NCBI RefSeq assembly: GCF_003428335.1
Contig: NZ_CP031704.1
Coordinates: 2,666,001-2,730,000, forward strand
Direction: 5' to 3'
Origin: Solimonas sp. K1W22B-7
Lineage (GTDB): Bacteria; Pseudomonadota; Gammaproteobacteria; Nevskiales; Nevskiaceae
DNA: 64,000 bases
Part shown: positions 22,285 to 30,544 of the stretch, piece after piece
How the letters are laid out: every line of letters starts with the position of its first letter
Position numbering within the stretch: the stretch's first letter is position 1
The notes under the pieces: model-generated
Databases searched by the model: none
Seen by the model: the letters and a program-made list of their open reading frames with translations, nothing else
Told to the model about the DNA's origin: nothing
Made by a program: the position numbers and the translations under genes

Positions 22285-23985
22285 ATGACCGACCTGCTCC
22301 CCAAAGTCAGCCGCAACCTTCCGGTCCGCTGGAAGCTGACCCTGCTCGTGGTCACCGTCGCCCTCACCGCCGCCGCTCCGATGGCCGTGTACGCGCTGCA
22401 GGCCTGGGTCGGCGACAGCGTCGCCGGGGTCATCGGCCTGATCGTGGCCGGTGTCGTACTGACGCTGGTGGCCATCATGGTCCTGGGCTTCGTGCAGTCC
22501 ATCGTGCGGCCGCTGGACGAACTGGTGCAGGGTGCCGAAGGCCTGATCCGCGGCTCCTGGGATACGCCTCTGCCGGAAAACCGCGGTGACGAGATCGGCG
22601 CCGTGGCCTCCGCGCTGGGCGAGTTCCGCGACCGCGCGCAGCGCTGGGACTACCTCGCCCACCATGACTCCCTGACCGGCCTGGCCAACCGCGCCCGCCT
22701 GGAAGCCCTGCTCAATGCCGAGGGGCCGGACCTGCGCGCCCAGGGCCAGGCGCTGATCGTCACCTACATCGGCCTGGACCAGCTCACCGGCATCAGCGAC
22801 ATGATGGGTGCCGCCGCTGCCGACGAATTCCTGCGCATCGCCGCGCGCCGCCTGCGCGCCTGCACCGACGACAGTGGTCGCCTGTTCTATGTCGGCGGTG
22901 CCCTGTTCGCGGTGGTGTCGCAGCAGATGCCCAACAACGCCCGCCTTGTGGAGCTGGCCGACCAGCGCGCCCGCGCCCTGATCGGCGAACTGTCGCGGCC
23001 GTTCACGCTCAACGACCAGGAACTCGACATGACGGTCAACGTCGGTGTCGTGACCTGCCCGCAGGACGGCAGTACCTGCGAGGAAATCTTCGCCAATGCC
23101 CAGGCCGCGCTGAGCCATGCGCGCCAGAACCCCGGCAACGGCTTCCAGTTCTACACCCGCCAGATCGCCGAGAAGGTGCGCAGCCGCGCCGCGCTGATGT
23201 CGCAGCTGCGCCGTGCCGTGCAGGGCGAGGAACTGCGCGTGTACTACCAGCCGGTGCTCGACGTGAGCAGCGGCCGCGTGGTCTGCGCCGAAGCCCTGAT
23301 GCGCTGGCAGCACCCGACGCGCGGCCTGGTGATGCCGGGCGAGTTCATCCAGGTGGCGGAGGAAACCGGCGCCATCGGTGCGATGGGTGGCTGGTGCCTG
23401 GCCAAGGCCCTGTCAGACGCCAAGAGCTGGCGTCTGAATGGTGGCGGCTCGCCGGTGAAACTGGCGGTGAACCTGTCGGCGCGTCAGCTCAACGATCCGG
23501 GCCTGGTGGACTCCATCCAGCACATCCTGGAGAACATCGAGGCCGATCCGGCCAATCTGGAACTGGAGCTGACCGAAAGCACGATGATGGGCAACCCTGC
23601 CCACAGCGCGCGCGTGCTGCGCAGCCTCAAGTCCATGGGCATCACGCTGTCGGTGGACGACTTCGGCACCGGCTATTCCTCGCTGGCCTACCTGCATCGC
23701 TTCCCGCTGGACAAGATCAAGATCGACCGCAGCTTCGTCTCGCGCGTCAACCGCAGCCGCAAGGATGAGCTGATCGTGCAGGCCACCACGGGCCTTGCCG
23801 CCAACCTGGGCCTGCAGGTGGTCGCCGAAGGCGTGGAAACCCGCGAGCAGCTGGCAACGCTGCGCGGCCTGGGCTGCAACATGATGCAGGGCTTCCTGTT
23901 CAGTCCCGCCCTGCCGCTGCCGGACTTCATGACCTGGTGCCAGACGCCGGAGATCGCCGAGAAGGCGATGTCCACGGTCAACTGA
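22285..23985 (+). CDS. Membrane GGDEF/EAL protein with degenerate GGDEF site
   Basis: A 566-residue inner-membrane signalling protein. Two membrane segments (about 15-34 and 44-66) are followed by a HAMP-like linker, a GGDEF domain (about 125-295) and an EAL domain (about 305-560). The cyclase signature site reads GGALF instead of GGDEF, so cyclase activity is unlikely. The EAL domain keeps AEALMRW, NLSARQL, ELELTES, DDFGTGYSS, KIDRSF and VVAEGVET, so it should cleave cyclic di-GMP. The ATG at 22285 begins just before TM1; the upstream open frame is random-looking. A hairpin and REP-like repeat follow the stop. Confidence 0.92.
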   Translation: MTDLLPKVSRNLPVRWKLTLLVVTVALTAAAPMAVYALQAWVGDSVAGVIGLIVAGVVLTLVAIMVLGFVQSIVRPLDELVQGAEGLIRGSWDTPLPENRGDEIGAVASALGEFRDRAQRWDYLAHHDSLTGLANRARLEALLNAEGPDLRAQGQALIVTYIGLDQLTGISDMMGAAAADEFLRIAARRLRACTDDSGRLFYVGGALFAVVSQQMPNNARLVELADQRARALIGELSRPFTLNDQELDMTVNVGVVTCPQDGSTCEEIFANAQAALSHARQNPGNGFQFYTRQIAEKVRSRAALMSQLRRAVQGEELRVYYQPVLDVSSGRVVCAEALMRWQHPTRGLVMPGEFIQVAEETGAIGAMGGWCLAKALSDAKSWRLNGGGSPVKLAVNLSARQLNDPGLVDSIQHILENIEADPANLELELTESTMMGNPAHSARVLRSLKSMGITLSVDDFGTGYSSLAYLHRFPLDKIKIDRSFVSRVNRSRKDELIVQATTGLAANLGLQVVAEGVETREQLATLRGLGCNMMQGFLFSPALPLPDFMTWCQTPEIAEKAMSTVN

Positions 23986-24027
23986 CCGGGCTTCAAGCCC
24001 GGTCATACCGGCGAAAGCCGGCATGAC
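23984..24027. repeat. Stop-codon hairpin followed by REP-like palindrome copy 2
   Basis: GACCGGGC and GCCCGGTC form an 8-bp stem with a TTCAA loop at 23984-24004, starting inside the stop codon of the GGDEF/EAL gene. It runs straight into a 26-bp palindrome (24002-24027) identical to the one at 9041-9066. It may act as a terminator or mRNA stabiliser, but there is no T tract. Confidence 0.7.
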
Positions 24028-24076
24028 GGAGTTCCGCATTCTCAGATGGGGAGGCCTTTCCTGAACGGCCTTTGCC

Positions 24077-24748
24077 TCAGAACCCCTTGAGCGTCGCGAA
24101 CTCTTCCAGCCCCGCGCGCCGCGTGCGCAGCTTGTTCACCGGCGCCGACTCGTCCATGGTGCCCAGCGACATGCCGCAGCAGAGCATCAGTTCCGGCGGC
24201 ATGCCGACGAATTCCGCCACGGTCTTGTGCCACATCGCCCAGGCTTCCTGCGGGCAGGTATGCAGGCCCTGCTCGCGTGCCGCCAGCATGAGGCTCTGCT
24301 GGAAGATGCCGATGTCCATCCACTGGTCGATGCCCATCTGGCGGTCGACGGCGATGAACAAACCTACCGGCGCATCGAAGAAACGGAAGTTGCGCATCAC
24401 CTGCATCACGCGCCCGCGCTTGTCCTCGCGCGGGATGCCCAGCGTGGCGTAGAGATCCTCGCCGCACTCGAAGCGCCGCGTGCGGTAGGGGTCGCCGAGG
24501 TTCTTGGGGTAGATGTCGTACTCGCTGCCCTCGCCGCCCGGGTTGGCCTGCCAGCGCTTCTCCATCAGCGCCACGAACTCGCGCAGCGGCTCGCCGGTGA
24601 GCACGTAGACGTGCCAGGGCTGCAGGTTGCCACCGGAGGCCGACTGCTTCGCCGCTTCCAGCAGGGCACGGATTTTTTCCTCGGGCACCGGGGTGTCGAG
24701 GAAGGCGCGACAGCTGATCCGTGTCGCCAGGGCTTCTGAAACCTTGAT
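24077..24748 (-). CDS. Nitroreductase family protein
   Basis: A flavin-dependent oxidoreductase of the nitroreductase fold, about 223 residues. QSASGGNLQPWHVYVL near the N-terminus is the FMN-binding S-x-x-N-x-Q-PW motif. EAWAMWHKTVAEFVGMPPEL and CCGMSLG fit the C-terminal half. Residues before the first GTG (24688), KVSEALATRISCRAFLDTP, are clearly part of the family fold. The only well-placed start is an ATC at 24748, seven bases after an AGGAG site that overlaps the GMC stop codon. An unusual start or a base change is implied; GTG at 24688 would lose part of the FMN domain. Confidence 0.85.
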   Translation of the reverse strand: MKVSEALATRISCRAFLDTPVPEEKIRALLEAAKQSASGGNLQPWHVYVLTGEPLREFVALMEKRWQANPGGEGSEYDIYPKNLGDPYRTRRFECGEDLYATLGIPREDKRGRVMQVMRNFRFFDAPVGLFIAVDRQMGIDQWMDIGIFQQSLMLAAREQGLHTCPQEAWAMWHKTVAEFVGMPPELMLCCGMSLGTMDESAPVNKLRTRRAGLEEFATLKGF

Positions 24749-24758
24749 GGGAAATCTC

Positions 24759-26447
24759 CTAGGCTGCTGCCAGTTCGGTAGCTGATTCTAGGACCTCGGC
24801 CTGTATCAGCACGCCACCCTTGGCATCCTCCACGATCATCGCCGCCGCCTTCTCGCCGACCATGGTCGCCGGGGCATTGGTGTTGCTGCCCGGCACGGTC
24901 GGCATGATCGAGCAGTCGGCCACGCGCAGGCCGGCGATGCCGTGCACCCGCAGGCGCGAATCCACCACGGCCATCGGATCGCTGGCCGGCCCCATCTTGC
25001 AGGTGCCCACCGGGTGGTAGGCCACCTCGGCGGTGCTGCGCACGAACTCGCGCAGTTCCTCGTCGCTTTGCAGATGGGCGCCTGGCGAGACCTCCACGTC
25101 GCGGTGCGGATCGAAGGCCGCCTGCGCCAGCACGCGGCGCGTCTCGCGCACGCCGGCCACCAGGCGATCGACGTCGCGCGCCTGCGAGGCAAAGTTCGGA
25201 TCGATGCGCGGCGGCGCCAGCGGGTTGGCGCTGCGCAGGCTGACCCGTCCTCGCGACAGCGGCCGCAGGTCGTAGCTCATCACCGAGTAGCCGTAGTACT
25301 TGAAGGGTCCCGTCAGGTCCAGCGCGTGCTTGGCATTCATCGTCGGCAGGATGTGCCACTGCATGTCGGGAATCGGCTCGCGTGGACTGGAGCGGTAGAA
25401 GCCGCCGGCCTCGCCCATGTTGGTGGTCAGCTCGCCGCGTTTCAGGAACAGGTACTGGAACGTCGCGATCAGCAGGCTCCACCAGCGCGTCGGGTGGAAG
25501 GAAAACGCCACGCGCGATTTCGCCCGTGTCTCCACGAACACGTCGAGATGGTCCTGCAGGTTCTCGCCCACGCCCGGCAACTCGTGCTGCAACTCGATAC
25601 CGTGGCGTTCCATCTCGGCGCGCGACCCGATGCCGGAGAGCAGCAGCAACTGCGGCGACTGGAAGGCCCCCGCGCAGAGGATCACCTCGCGCGTCGCACG
25701 CAGCTCCTGGTCCTTGCCGCCACGGCGAAACTGCACACCCATCGCGCGGCGCTTCTCGATCAGCAGCTTCGTGGCCTGCGCGCCGGTGATCACGGTCAGG
25801 TTGGGCCGGGATTCGGCGGACCTGAGGTAGGCGCGCGCATTGCTGCAGCGCTGGCCGTCCTTCTGGAACACCTGGTAGAGGCCCACGCCTTCCTGACGCG
25901 CGCCGTTGAAGTCCGGGTTGTGCTTGTGGCCGGCCTGCTGCGCCGCCTCGACGAAGGCCAGGCTCAGCGGATTGTTGACGCGGCGCACGGCGATGTTGAG
26001 CGGCCCACCCTTGCCATGGAACGGCCGGTCCTCCGGCGCGCTGTCGGGTTCATGGTTCTCGGAACGGATGAAGTACGGCAACACGTCCTCGTAGCTCCAG
26101 CCGTCGCAGCCGGTGGCCGCCCAGTGATCGTAGTCGCGCGGATGGCCACGGGTGTAGACCGTACCGTTGATGCTGCTGGAACCCCCCAGCGTGCGGCCGC
26201 GCGGCTGGTACAGGCGGCGACCGTTGAGATGCTGCTGCGGCTCGCTCCAGAAACTCCAGTTGCAGAACCAGCCGCGCACCAGCGGGATGATGCCGGCGGG
26301 CATCGCGATAAAGGGATTCCAGTCGCGCGGTCCCGCTTCCAGCAGGCAGACACGATATTCGCCGCTTTCGCTGAGGCGATTGGCCAGCACGCAGCCGGCG
26401 GAGCCGCCGCCGACGATCAGGTAGTCGTATTCCATGGTCATTGGCAT
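24759..26447 (-). CDS. GMC family oxidoreductase (choline dehydrogenase-like)
   Basis: An FAD-dependent alcohol dehydrogenase of 562 residues. The dinucleotide motif YLIVGGGSAGCVLANRLSE is at residues about 8-26. RGRTLGGSSSINGTVYTRG is the first GMC signature and VILCAGAFQSPQLLLLSGIG the second. Near the C-terminus, AYHPVGTCKMG carries the catalytic His and NTNAPATMVGEKAA closes the FAD site. Three closely spaced in-frame ATGs exist; 26447 has the best AAGG ribosome-site spacing. Its stop is 11 bases before the nitroreductase start, so the two are likely cotranscribed. An AraC regulator diverges upstream. The alcohol substrate is unknown. Confidence 0.92.
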   Translation of the reverse strand: MPMTMEYDYLIVGGGSAGCVLANRLSESGEYRVCLLEAGPRDWNPFIAMPAGIIPLVRGWFCNWSFWSEPQQHLNGRRLYQPRGRTLGGSSSINGTVYTRGHPRDYDHWAATGCDGWSYEDVLPYFIRSENHEPDSAPEDRPFHGKGGPLNIAVRRVNNPLSLAFVEAAQQAGHKHNPDFNGARQEGVGLYQVFQKDGQRCSNARAYLRSAESRPNLTVITGAQATKLLIEKRRAMGVQFRRGGKDQELRATREVILCAGAFQSPQLLLLSGIGSRAEMERHGIELQHELPGVGENLQDHLDVFVETRAKSRVAFSFHPTRWWSLLIATFQYLFLKRGELTTNMGEAGGFYRSSPREPIPDMQWHILPTMNAKHALDLTGPFKYYGYSVMSYDLRPLSRGRVSLRSANPLAPPRIDPNFASQARDVDRLVAGVRETRRVLAQAAFDPHRDVEVSPGAHLQSDEELREFVRSTAEVAYHPVGTCKMGPASDPMAVVDSRLRVHGIAGLRVADCSIMPTVPGSNTNAPATMVGEKAAAMIVEDAKGGVLIQAEVLESATELAAA

Positions 26448-26667
26448 CCAGCCCTTATGTCTTCCAGGGTGGCCGCCAGCAACATCGCGGTGCTTACTTT
26501 CCACAATCCGGCCGACATGCAGGTCTCCTCCAGCCGTATCCCGATCTGATATGCCCGTCATGGCACGCAGCATCGGCGCGGACAGGGCTGGCTGCAAGAC
26601 TAAAGAGCCCCTGCCCGGACTGTTATGATCCCGCCGGACAGAAGATAGACCGAAACGGACAGGGAGC

Positions 26668-27678
26668 ATGGAACCGGGAATCCGCCGGGCTGCCGCCAGC
26701 GTGCAGTTGTTCGTGCAGATCGGGGCGGAACACGGCCTCAGCGCCGCGCAATGCCTGGAGGGCACCCAACTCGACGCCGCGCAGCTGTTCGATGCCGGCA
26801 GCGAGGTCAGCGCCGCGCAGGAACTGCAGGTGATGCGCAATCTGCAGCAGCGACTGCCGCAGGTGCCGGGCCTGGGCCTGCAGGCCGGCCTGCGCCTGCG
26901 CCTCAGCACGCACGGCACGCTCGGCTACGCGATGCTCAGCAGCGCCACGCTGCGCGATGCCCTGTCGCTGATGCTGCGTTACCTCGACCTGGCCTACGCC
27001 TACTGCGATGTGCGCCTCGAGAGCGACAGCCGGGAATTGCGTATCCTGATCGACGACAGCGGCGTCCCGGCCGACCTGCGGGGCTTCCTGCTGGAGCGCA
27101 TCGCCGGAGGAGCCTATGCCCTGGCCCACGAGATGCTGGGACGTGCGCCGGAAGTACGGCGGCTGTGCTTTCGCATGGCGCGTCCCGCACACGCCGCCCA
27201 TTATGCGCAGCTGGTGGGTGTCGAGCCGGAGTTCAACGCCGGGTACAACCTGATCGCCGTGGACATCCGGCTGATCGACCTGCCCCTGCCGCAGGCCAAT
27301 GCGCTGACGCAGAGGCTGTGCGAAGAACAGTGCCGCATGCTGCTCAACCGGCGCCGCACGCGCAGCGGCGTCGCCGGACAGGTCCGCGACCGCCTGCTGC
27401 AAACCTATGACCGCATGCCCGACATCGAACAGCTGGCTGCGGCACTGCACATCACCGGGCGTACGCTGCGCCGCCGGCTCGAAGCCGAAAGCACCTCGTA
27501 CCGCGATCTCGCCGACGAGGTGCGCTGCACGCTCGCGGAAGGCTGGCTGGCGGCGGGCCTGACGGTCGAAGAGGTGGCGCTGCGGCTGGGCTTCTCCGAG
27601 TCGTCGAGCTTCATCCGCGCCTTCAAGCGCTGGACCGGCAGTACGCCCGGAGCGCAGCGCGGAGCGGCAGCGCAGTAG
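26668..27678 (+). CDS. AraC family transcriptional regulator
   Basis: A 336-residue regulator with an N-terminal arabinose-binding-like domain (residues about 15-200) of the OruR/GbdR-related type and a C-terminal AraC helix-turn-helix domain (about 230-330). The DNA-binding part shows EQLAAALHITGRTLRRRLE and VEEVALRLGFSESSSFIRAF, ending in KRWTGSTPG. An AGGGAG site precedes the ATG. It diverges from the GMC oxidoreductase gene with 220 bp between, so it probably controls that operon. The effector is unknown. Confidence 0.9.
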   Translation: MEPGIRRAAASVQLFVQIGAEHGLSAAQCLEGTQLDAAQLFDAGSEVSAAQELQVMRNLQQRLPQVPGLGLQAGLRLRLSTHGTLGYAMLSSATLRDALSLMLRYLDLAYAYCDVRLESDSRELRILIDDSGVPADLRGFLLERIAGGAYALAHEMLGRAPEVRRLCFRMARPAHAAHYAQLVGVEPEFNAGYNLIAVDIRLIDLPLPQANALTQRLCEEQCRMLLNRRRTRSGVAGQVRDRLLQTYDRMPDIEQLAAALHITGRTLRRRLEAESTSYRDLADEVRCTLAEGWLAAGLTVEEVALRLGFSESSSFIRAFKRWTGSTPGAQRGAAAQ

Positions 27679-27685
27679 AAGCCCA

Positions 27686-28816
27686 TCAGCCGCGGGTCTG
27701 CTCCACCGCCGTCCGCAGGCGCTGGACGGTCCCGGCCACGTCCTTGAGCTTGTCCAGGCCGAACAGGCCGACGCGGAAGCTGCGGAAGTCGGCGCCCTCG
27801 TCGCACATCAGCGGCACGCCGGCCGCCGTCTGCAGGCCCAGCGCGACGAACTTCTTCGCATTGCTGAGTTCGGCGTCGCTGGTGTACGACACCACCACGC
27901 CCGGGGCTTCGAAACCGGCGGCGGCGACGCTGGGATAGCCCAGTTCCGCGAGCATCGCGCGCACGCCGCGCCCCAGCGCCCACTGCGATTCACGCAAGGT
28001 CTCGAGCCCGCATTCCAGCGTGTCGTTCATCGAATCGCGCAGGCGCAGCAGGCCCTCGGTGGGCATGGTGGCGTGATAGGCATGCCCGCCGTCCTCGTAG
28101 GCCTGCATGATCTGCAGCCACTTCTTCAGGTCGGCGGCAAAGCTGCTGCTCTGGGTCTGCGCGATGCGTGCCTTGGCCTCGGCGCTGAGCATGACCAGGG
28201 CGGCGCAGGGCGTGGAGCTCCAGACCTTCTGCGGCGCGGTCAGCAGCAGGTCGATGCCGCAGGCGCGCATGTCCACCCAGATCGCGCCGGAAGCCACGCA
28301 GTCCAGCACGAACAGGCCGCCGTGCGCATGCACCGCCGCGGCCACGCGCTGGAGGTAGTCGTCCGGCAGGATCATGCCGGAGGCGGTTTCCACGTGGGGT
28401 GCAAACACCAGATCCGGCTGCTCGCGGCGGATCGCTTCCTCCACCTCTTCGATCGGTGCCGGCGCATAGGGCGCCTGCGGACCGGCAACGGCTTGGCGCG
28501 CCTTCAGGACGGTTTCGCGCGACGGGATGCTGCCCATCTCGAAGACCTGCGACCAGCGGTAGCTGAACCAGCCGTTGCGGATCACCATGCAGTTCTTGCC
28601 GCCCGCGAACTGCCGCGCGATCGCCTCCATGCCGAAGGAACCGCCACCGGGCACCACGGCCACCGCCTCGGCCTTGTAGACGTCCTTCAGGGTTGCGGAG
28701 ATGTCCCGCATCGCCTGCTGGAACAGCTTCGACATGTGGTTGACGGCGCGGTCGCTGAAGACCACCGAGTACTCGAGCAAACCATCAGGATCCACGGAAC
28801 GAAAGTGACGCGACAT
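27686..28816 (-). CDS. Class V aminotransferase (alanine-glyoxylate/serine-pyruvate type)
   Basis: A PLP enzyme of 376 residues. VVPGGGSFGMEAIARQF near residue 55 binds the cofactor phosphate. VLDCVASGAIWVDM contains the PLP ring Asp, and LLTAPQKVWSSTP near residue 195 contains the Schiff-base Lys. APHVETASGMILP matches the family position that touches the substrate. Likely reactions are transamination of serine, alanine or 2-aminoethylphosphonate-like donors with glyoxylate or pyruvate, but the exact substrate cannot be read. It ends seven bases from the convergent AraC gene. Confidence 0.85.
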   Translation of the reverse strand: MSRHFRSVDPDGLLEYSVVFSDRAVNHMSKLFQQAMRDISATLKDVYKAEAVAVVPGGGSFGMEAIARQFAGGKNCMVIRNGWFSYRWSQVFEMGSIPSRETVLKARQAVAGPQAPYAPAPIEEVEEAIRREQPDLVFAPHVETASGMILPDDYLQRVAAAVHAHGGLFVLDCVASGAIWVDMRACGIDLLLTAPQKVWSSTPCAALVMLSAEAKARIAQTQSSSFAADLKKWLQIMQAYEDGGHAYHATMPTEGLLRLRDSMNDTLECGLETLRESQWALGRGVRAMLAELGYPSVAAAGFEAPGVVVSYTSDAELSNAKKFVALGLQTAAGVPLMCDEGADFRSFRVGLFGLDKLKDVAGTVQRLRTAVEQTRG

Positions 28817-29035
28817 CGGGATGCTCCAGGCAAGGGAATCGGGTCCGCGCAGCAGCGCGGGCGGGCCATTCTGGTGGCATGGCGGACCTCAGGCAATCCA
28901 CCCCTGCAGGCCCTTCCGACTGGCGCCGGGTGACAATTGAGCGTACCGTGGCCCTGTCAGGCCACCGGCATTGGCACAGCTGCGACCTTGGGGACTCCTG
29001 GCTGCTCACGTTGCACACTGCCTCCCGAGGAATGC

Positions 29036-29446
29036 ATGGCCACGTATGTCCAGGATTTGTTCACCGTCGCCATGGGTGGCGGCAGTGTCCGCCGCTTCGG
29101 CGACATGGCGGTTGTGATCCTCCCGGACGCCTCGCTGGTCACCACCAAGCAGGAATTCCAGGATGCCCAGCGCTGGGCGCGCAGCCGCAACACCACGGGC
29201 GACGAGGTCAAGGACCGCGCGCAGATGCTGGCGCAGTTGCAGACCATGGTTGCGTCCGTCAGCGGCGGCAGCGATACGCGGGGCGCCATGCCCAAGATCG
29301 CGCGCCTGGCCGGCATCATGAGAACCGAGGGGATGGACCTGGAGGCCTGGCGCATTCCGCAGGCGATACTCGACGTGCTGCCGCCGGCACCCATCGTCGA
29401 GCCGCCGCCTCCCATTCCTCCTCGCGCTGCGCGGCGCAGCCCGTAA
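29036..29446 (+). CDS. Hypothetical protein, paralogue of the 30008-30391 gene
   Basis: A 136-residue protein I do not recognise. After MATYVQDLFTVAMGGGSVRR comes FGDMAVVILP, then TTKQEFQDAQRWARSR, GGSDTRG and an EAWRIPQAI segment. The same order (GGG, VV.LP, TT-QEFQ-Q-WARS, GG-TRG, GM-E-W-IP) recurs in the gene at 30008-30391 on the other strand. A GAGG ribosome site precedes the chosen ATG. The C-terminus is a Pro-rich tail. Its stop overlaps the next gene start (TAATG), so the two are coupled. It may be a small soluble structural or regulatory protein. Confidence 0.6.
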   Translation: MATYVQDLFTVAMGGGSVRRFGDMAVVILPDASLVTTKQEFQDAQRWARSRNTTGDEVKDRAQMLAQLQTMVASVSGGSDTRGAMPKIARLAGIMRTEGMDLEAWRIPQAILDVLPPAPIVEPPPPIPPRAARRSP

Positions 29447-29736
29447 TGGTCAACGCGGCCCGCCGGCCCAGCACCCCGGGAGCGCCGGCGGCACCGCGCG
29501 CGGACGTCCGCATCCTGAATGTCGCCAAGCGACGTGTTGCCGTCGTCACCGACTGGGGCTACACGGTGGCCGAGACCAACGAGGGCGAGTTGCGGCTGCG
29601 TGATGTGGTCGAGGGACCGTTCGAGGCAACCGGTCGCTGCACGTGGAACAATCTCTCTACCGGCCTGCCGGTCAGCGTAACGGTGACCCACGTGCAGGCA
29701 ACGATGATCGGCGCGGAGCGCCTCGTGCAGCGTTAG
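29446..29736 (+). CDS. Small hypothetical protein coupled to the preceding gene
   Basis: A 96-residue product. The first 20 residues are Ala/Pro-rich. The rest looks like a small beta domain: DVRILNVAKRRVAVVTDWGYTV, ELRLRDVVEGPFE, CTWNNLSTGLPVSVTVTHVQATM. Start and stop overlap with the upstream gene (TAATG) supports translation. Its last 65 bases overlap, on the opposite strand, the 3' end of the YodC-like gene. No known family was recognised. Confidence 0.5.
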   Translation: MVNAARRPSTPGAPAAPRADVRILNVAKRRVAVVTDWGYTVAETNEGELRLRDVVEGPFEATGRCTWNNLSTGLPVSVTVTHVQATMIGAERLVQR

Positions 29737-29947
29737 GCGGGCCCGCGCCTTCGCGCGCCGGATTGGGAAAGGCGGACACGGTACCGGGCGCCAGGTCCTC
29801 GAGCAGGAACTTCTTGCGATGCACCGCCGGCCCGCGCTTCCACGAGCAGGTGATGCTGCCGTCGTGCTTGTCGATCGCCTCGACCTTCATGCGGATATTG
29901 CTGCCGACCGATTCCACCGTGTCGCCGACTTCGAACTTCTTGTCCAT
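29672..29947 (-). CDS. YodC/DUF2158-like small protein
   Basis: A 91-residue product whose first 55 residues fit the DUF2158 (YodC) pattern. These are KFEVGDTVESVGSNIRMKVEAI, then GSITCSWKRGPAVHRKKFLLEDL, a compact beta-barrel-like domain. The function of the family is unknown. The tail from about residue 58 is low-complexity, rich in Ala, Pro and Arg, and overlaps the 3' end of the opposite-strand gene by 65 bp. The chosen ATG at 29947 starts at the domain; a slightly longer start is possible. Confidence 0.65.
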   Translation of the reverse strand: MDKKFEVGDTVESVGSNIRMKVEAIDKHDGSITCSWKRGPAVHRKKFLLEDLAPGTVSAFPNPAREGAGPPNAARGAPRRSSLPARGSPLR

Positions 29948-30007
29948 GGGTTCCTTCGTTACCTGGGTGTAGGCCGTCCTTGAGACGGCCACTGTGCTGA
30001 GTTCGGT

Positions 30008-30391
30008 TCAGGCAGCCGGATCGAGCGCCGCCGGACGTCGCTTGACCTCGACGCTTTCGTTGATGTTGTGCGGAATGGACCATTCTTCCATCTGCATGCC
30101 GCCCTGCTTCATGCCGGCGATGATGCGCTGCAGGATCGAGCGGCTGCCGCGGGTGGCGAGGCCGCCGCCGCTGCGCGCCAGCACCGTCTCGAAACGGCCG
30201 ACGAAGAACGTGCGATCGCGATGGACGTTGCCCAGCGAGGTTTTCGAGCGCGCCCAGGTCTGCACCTGCTGGAATTCCTGTGCCGTGGTGGCGAAGGACA
30301 TGGCCGGCAAGGTAACGACGACGAAGTCGGCGTAACGGGATGTGCGCCCACCACCGCTGAGGGTGCTGAGCAACAGGTTGAGGACGATCAT
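30008..30391 (-). CDS. Hypothetical protein, paralogue of the 29036-29446 gene
   Basis: A 127-residue product starting MIVLNLLLSTLSGGG, preceded by a GGAG site at five bases. It aligns by eye along most of its length with the 136-residue protein encoded at 29036-29446 on the other strand. Shared blocks are GGG, YADFVVVTLP, TTAQEFQQVQTWARSK, RSGGGLATRG and EEWSIPHNI. The N-terminus is more hydrophobic here. The two copies face each other around two other small genes. Family and role are unknown. Confidence 0.62.
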   Translation of the reverse strand: MIVLNLLLSTLSGGGRTSRYADFVVVTLPAMSFATTAQEFQQVQTWARSKTSLGNVHRDRTFFVGRFETVLARSGGGLATRGSRSILQRIIAGMKQGGMQMEEWSIPHNINESVEVKRRPAALDPAA

Positions 30392-30544
30392 GGTGACTCC
30401 AGATGCACGAAGGCTGCGGACGTCAGCCAGGTCGCGAATCTGGGGGGCGTTACAAGGATGGGCGGCCAGCAGTCGAAGGCGCCGCACCATCTGCGACAGT
30501 ATGCGCCTGCGGGCGCAGCCTGTCGCCCGCTTCCCGCCGGGCGG

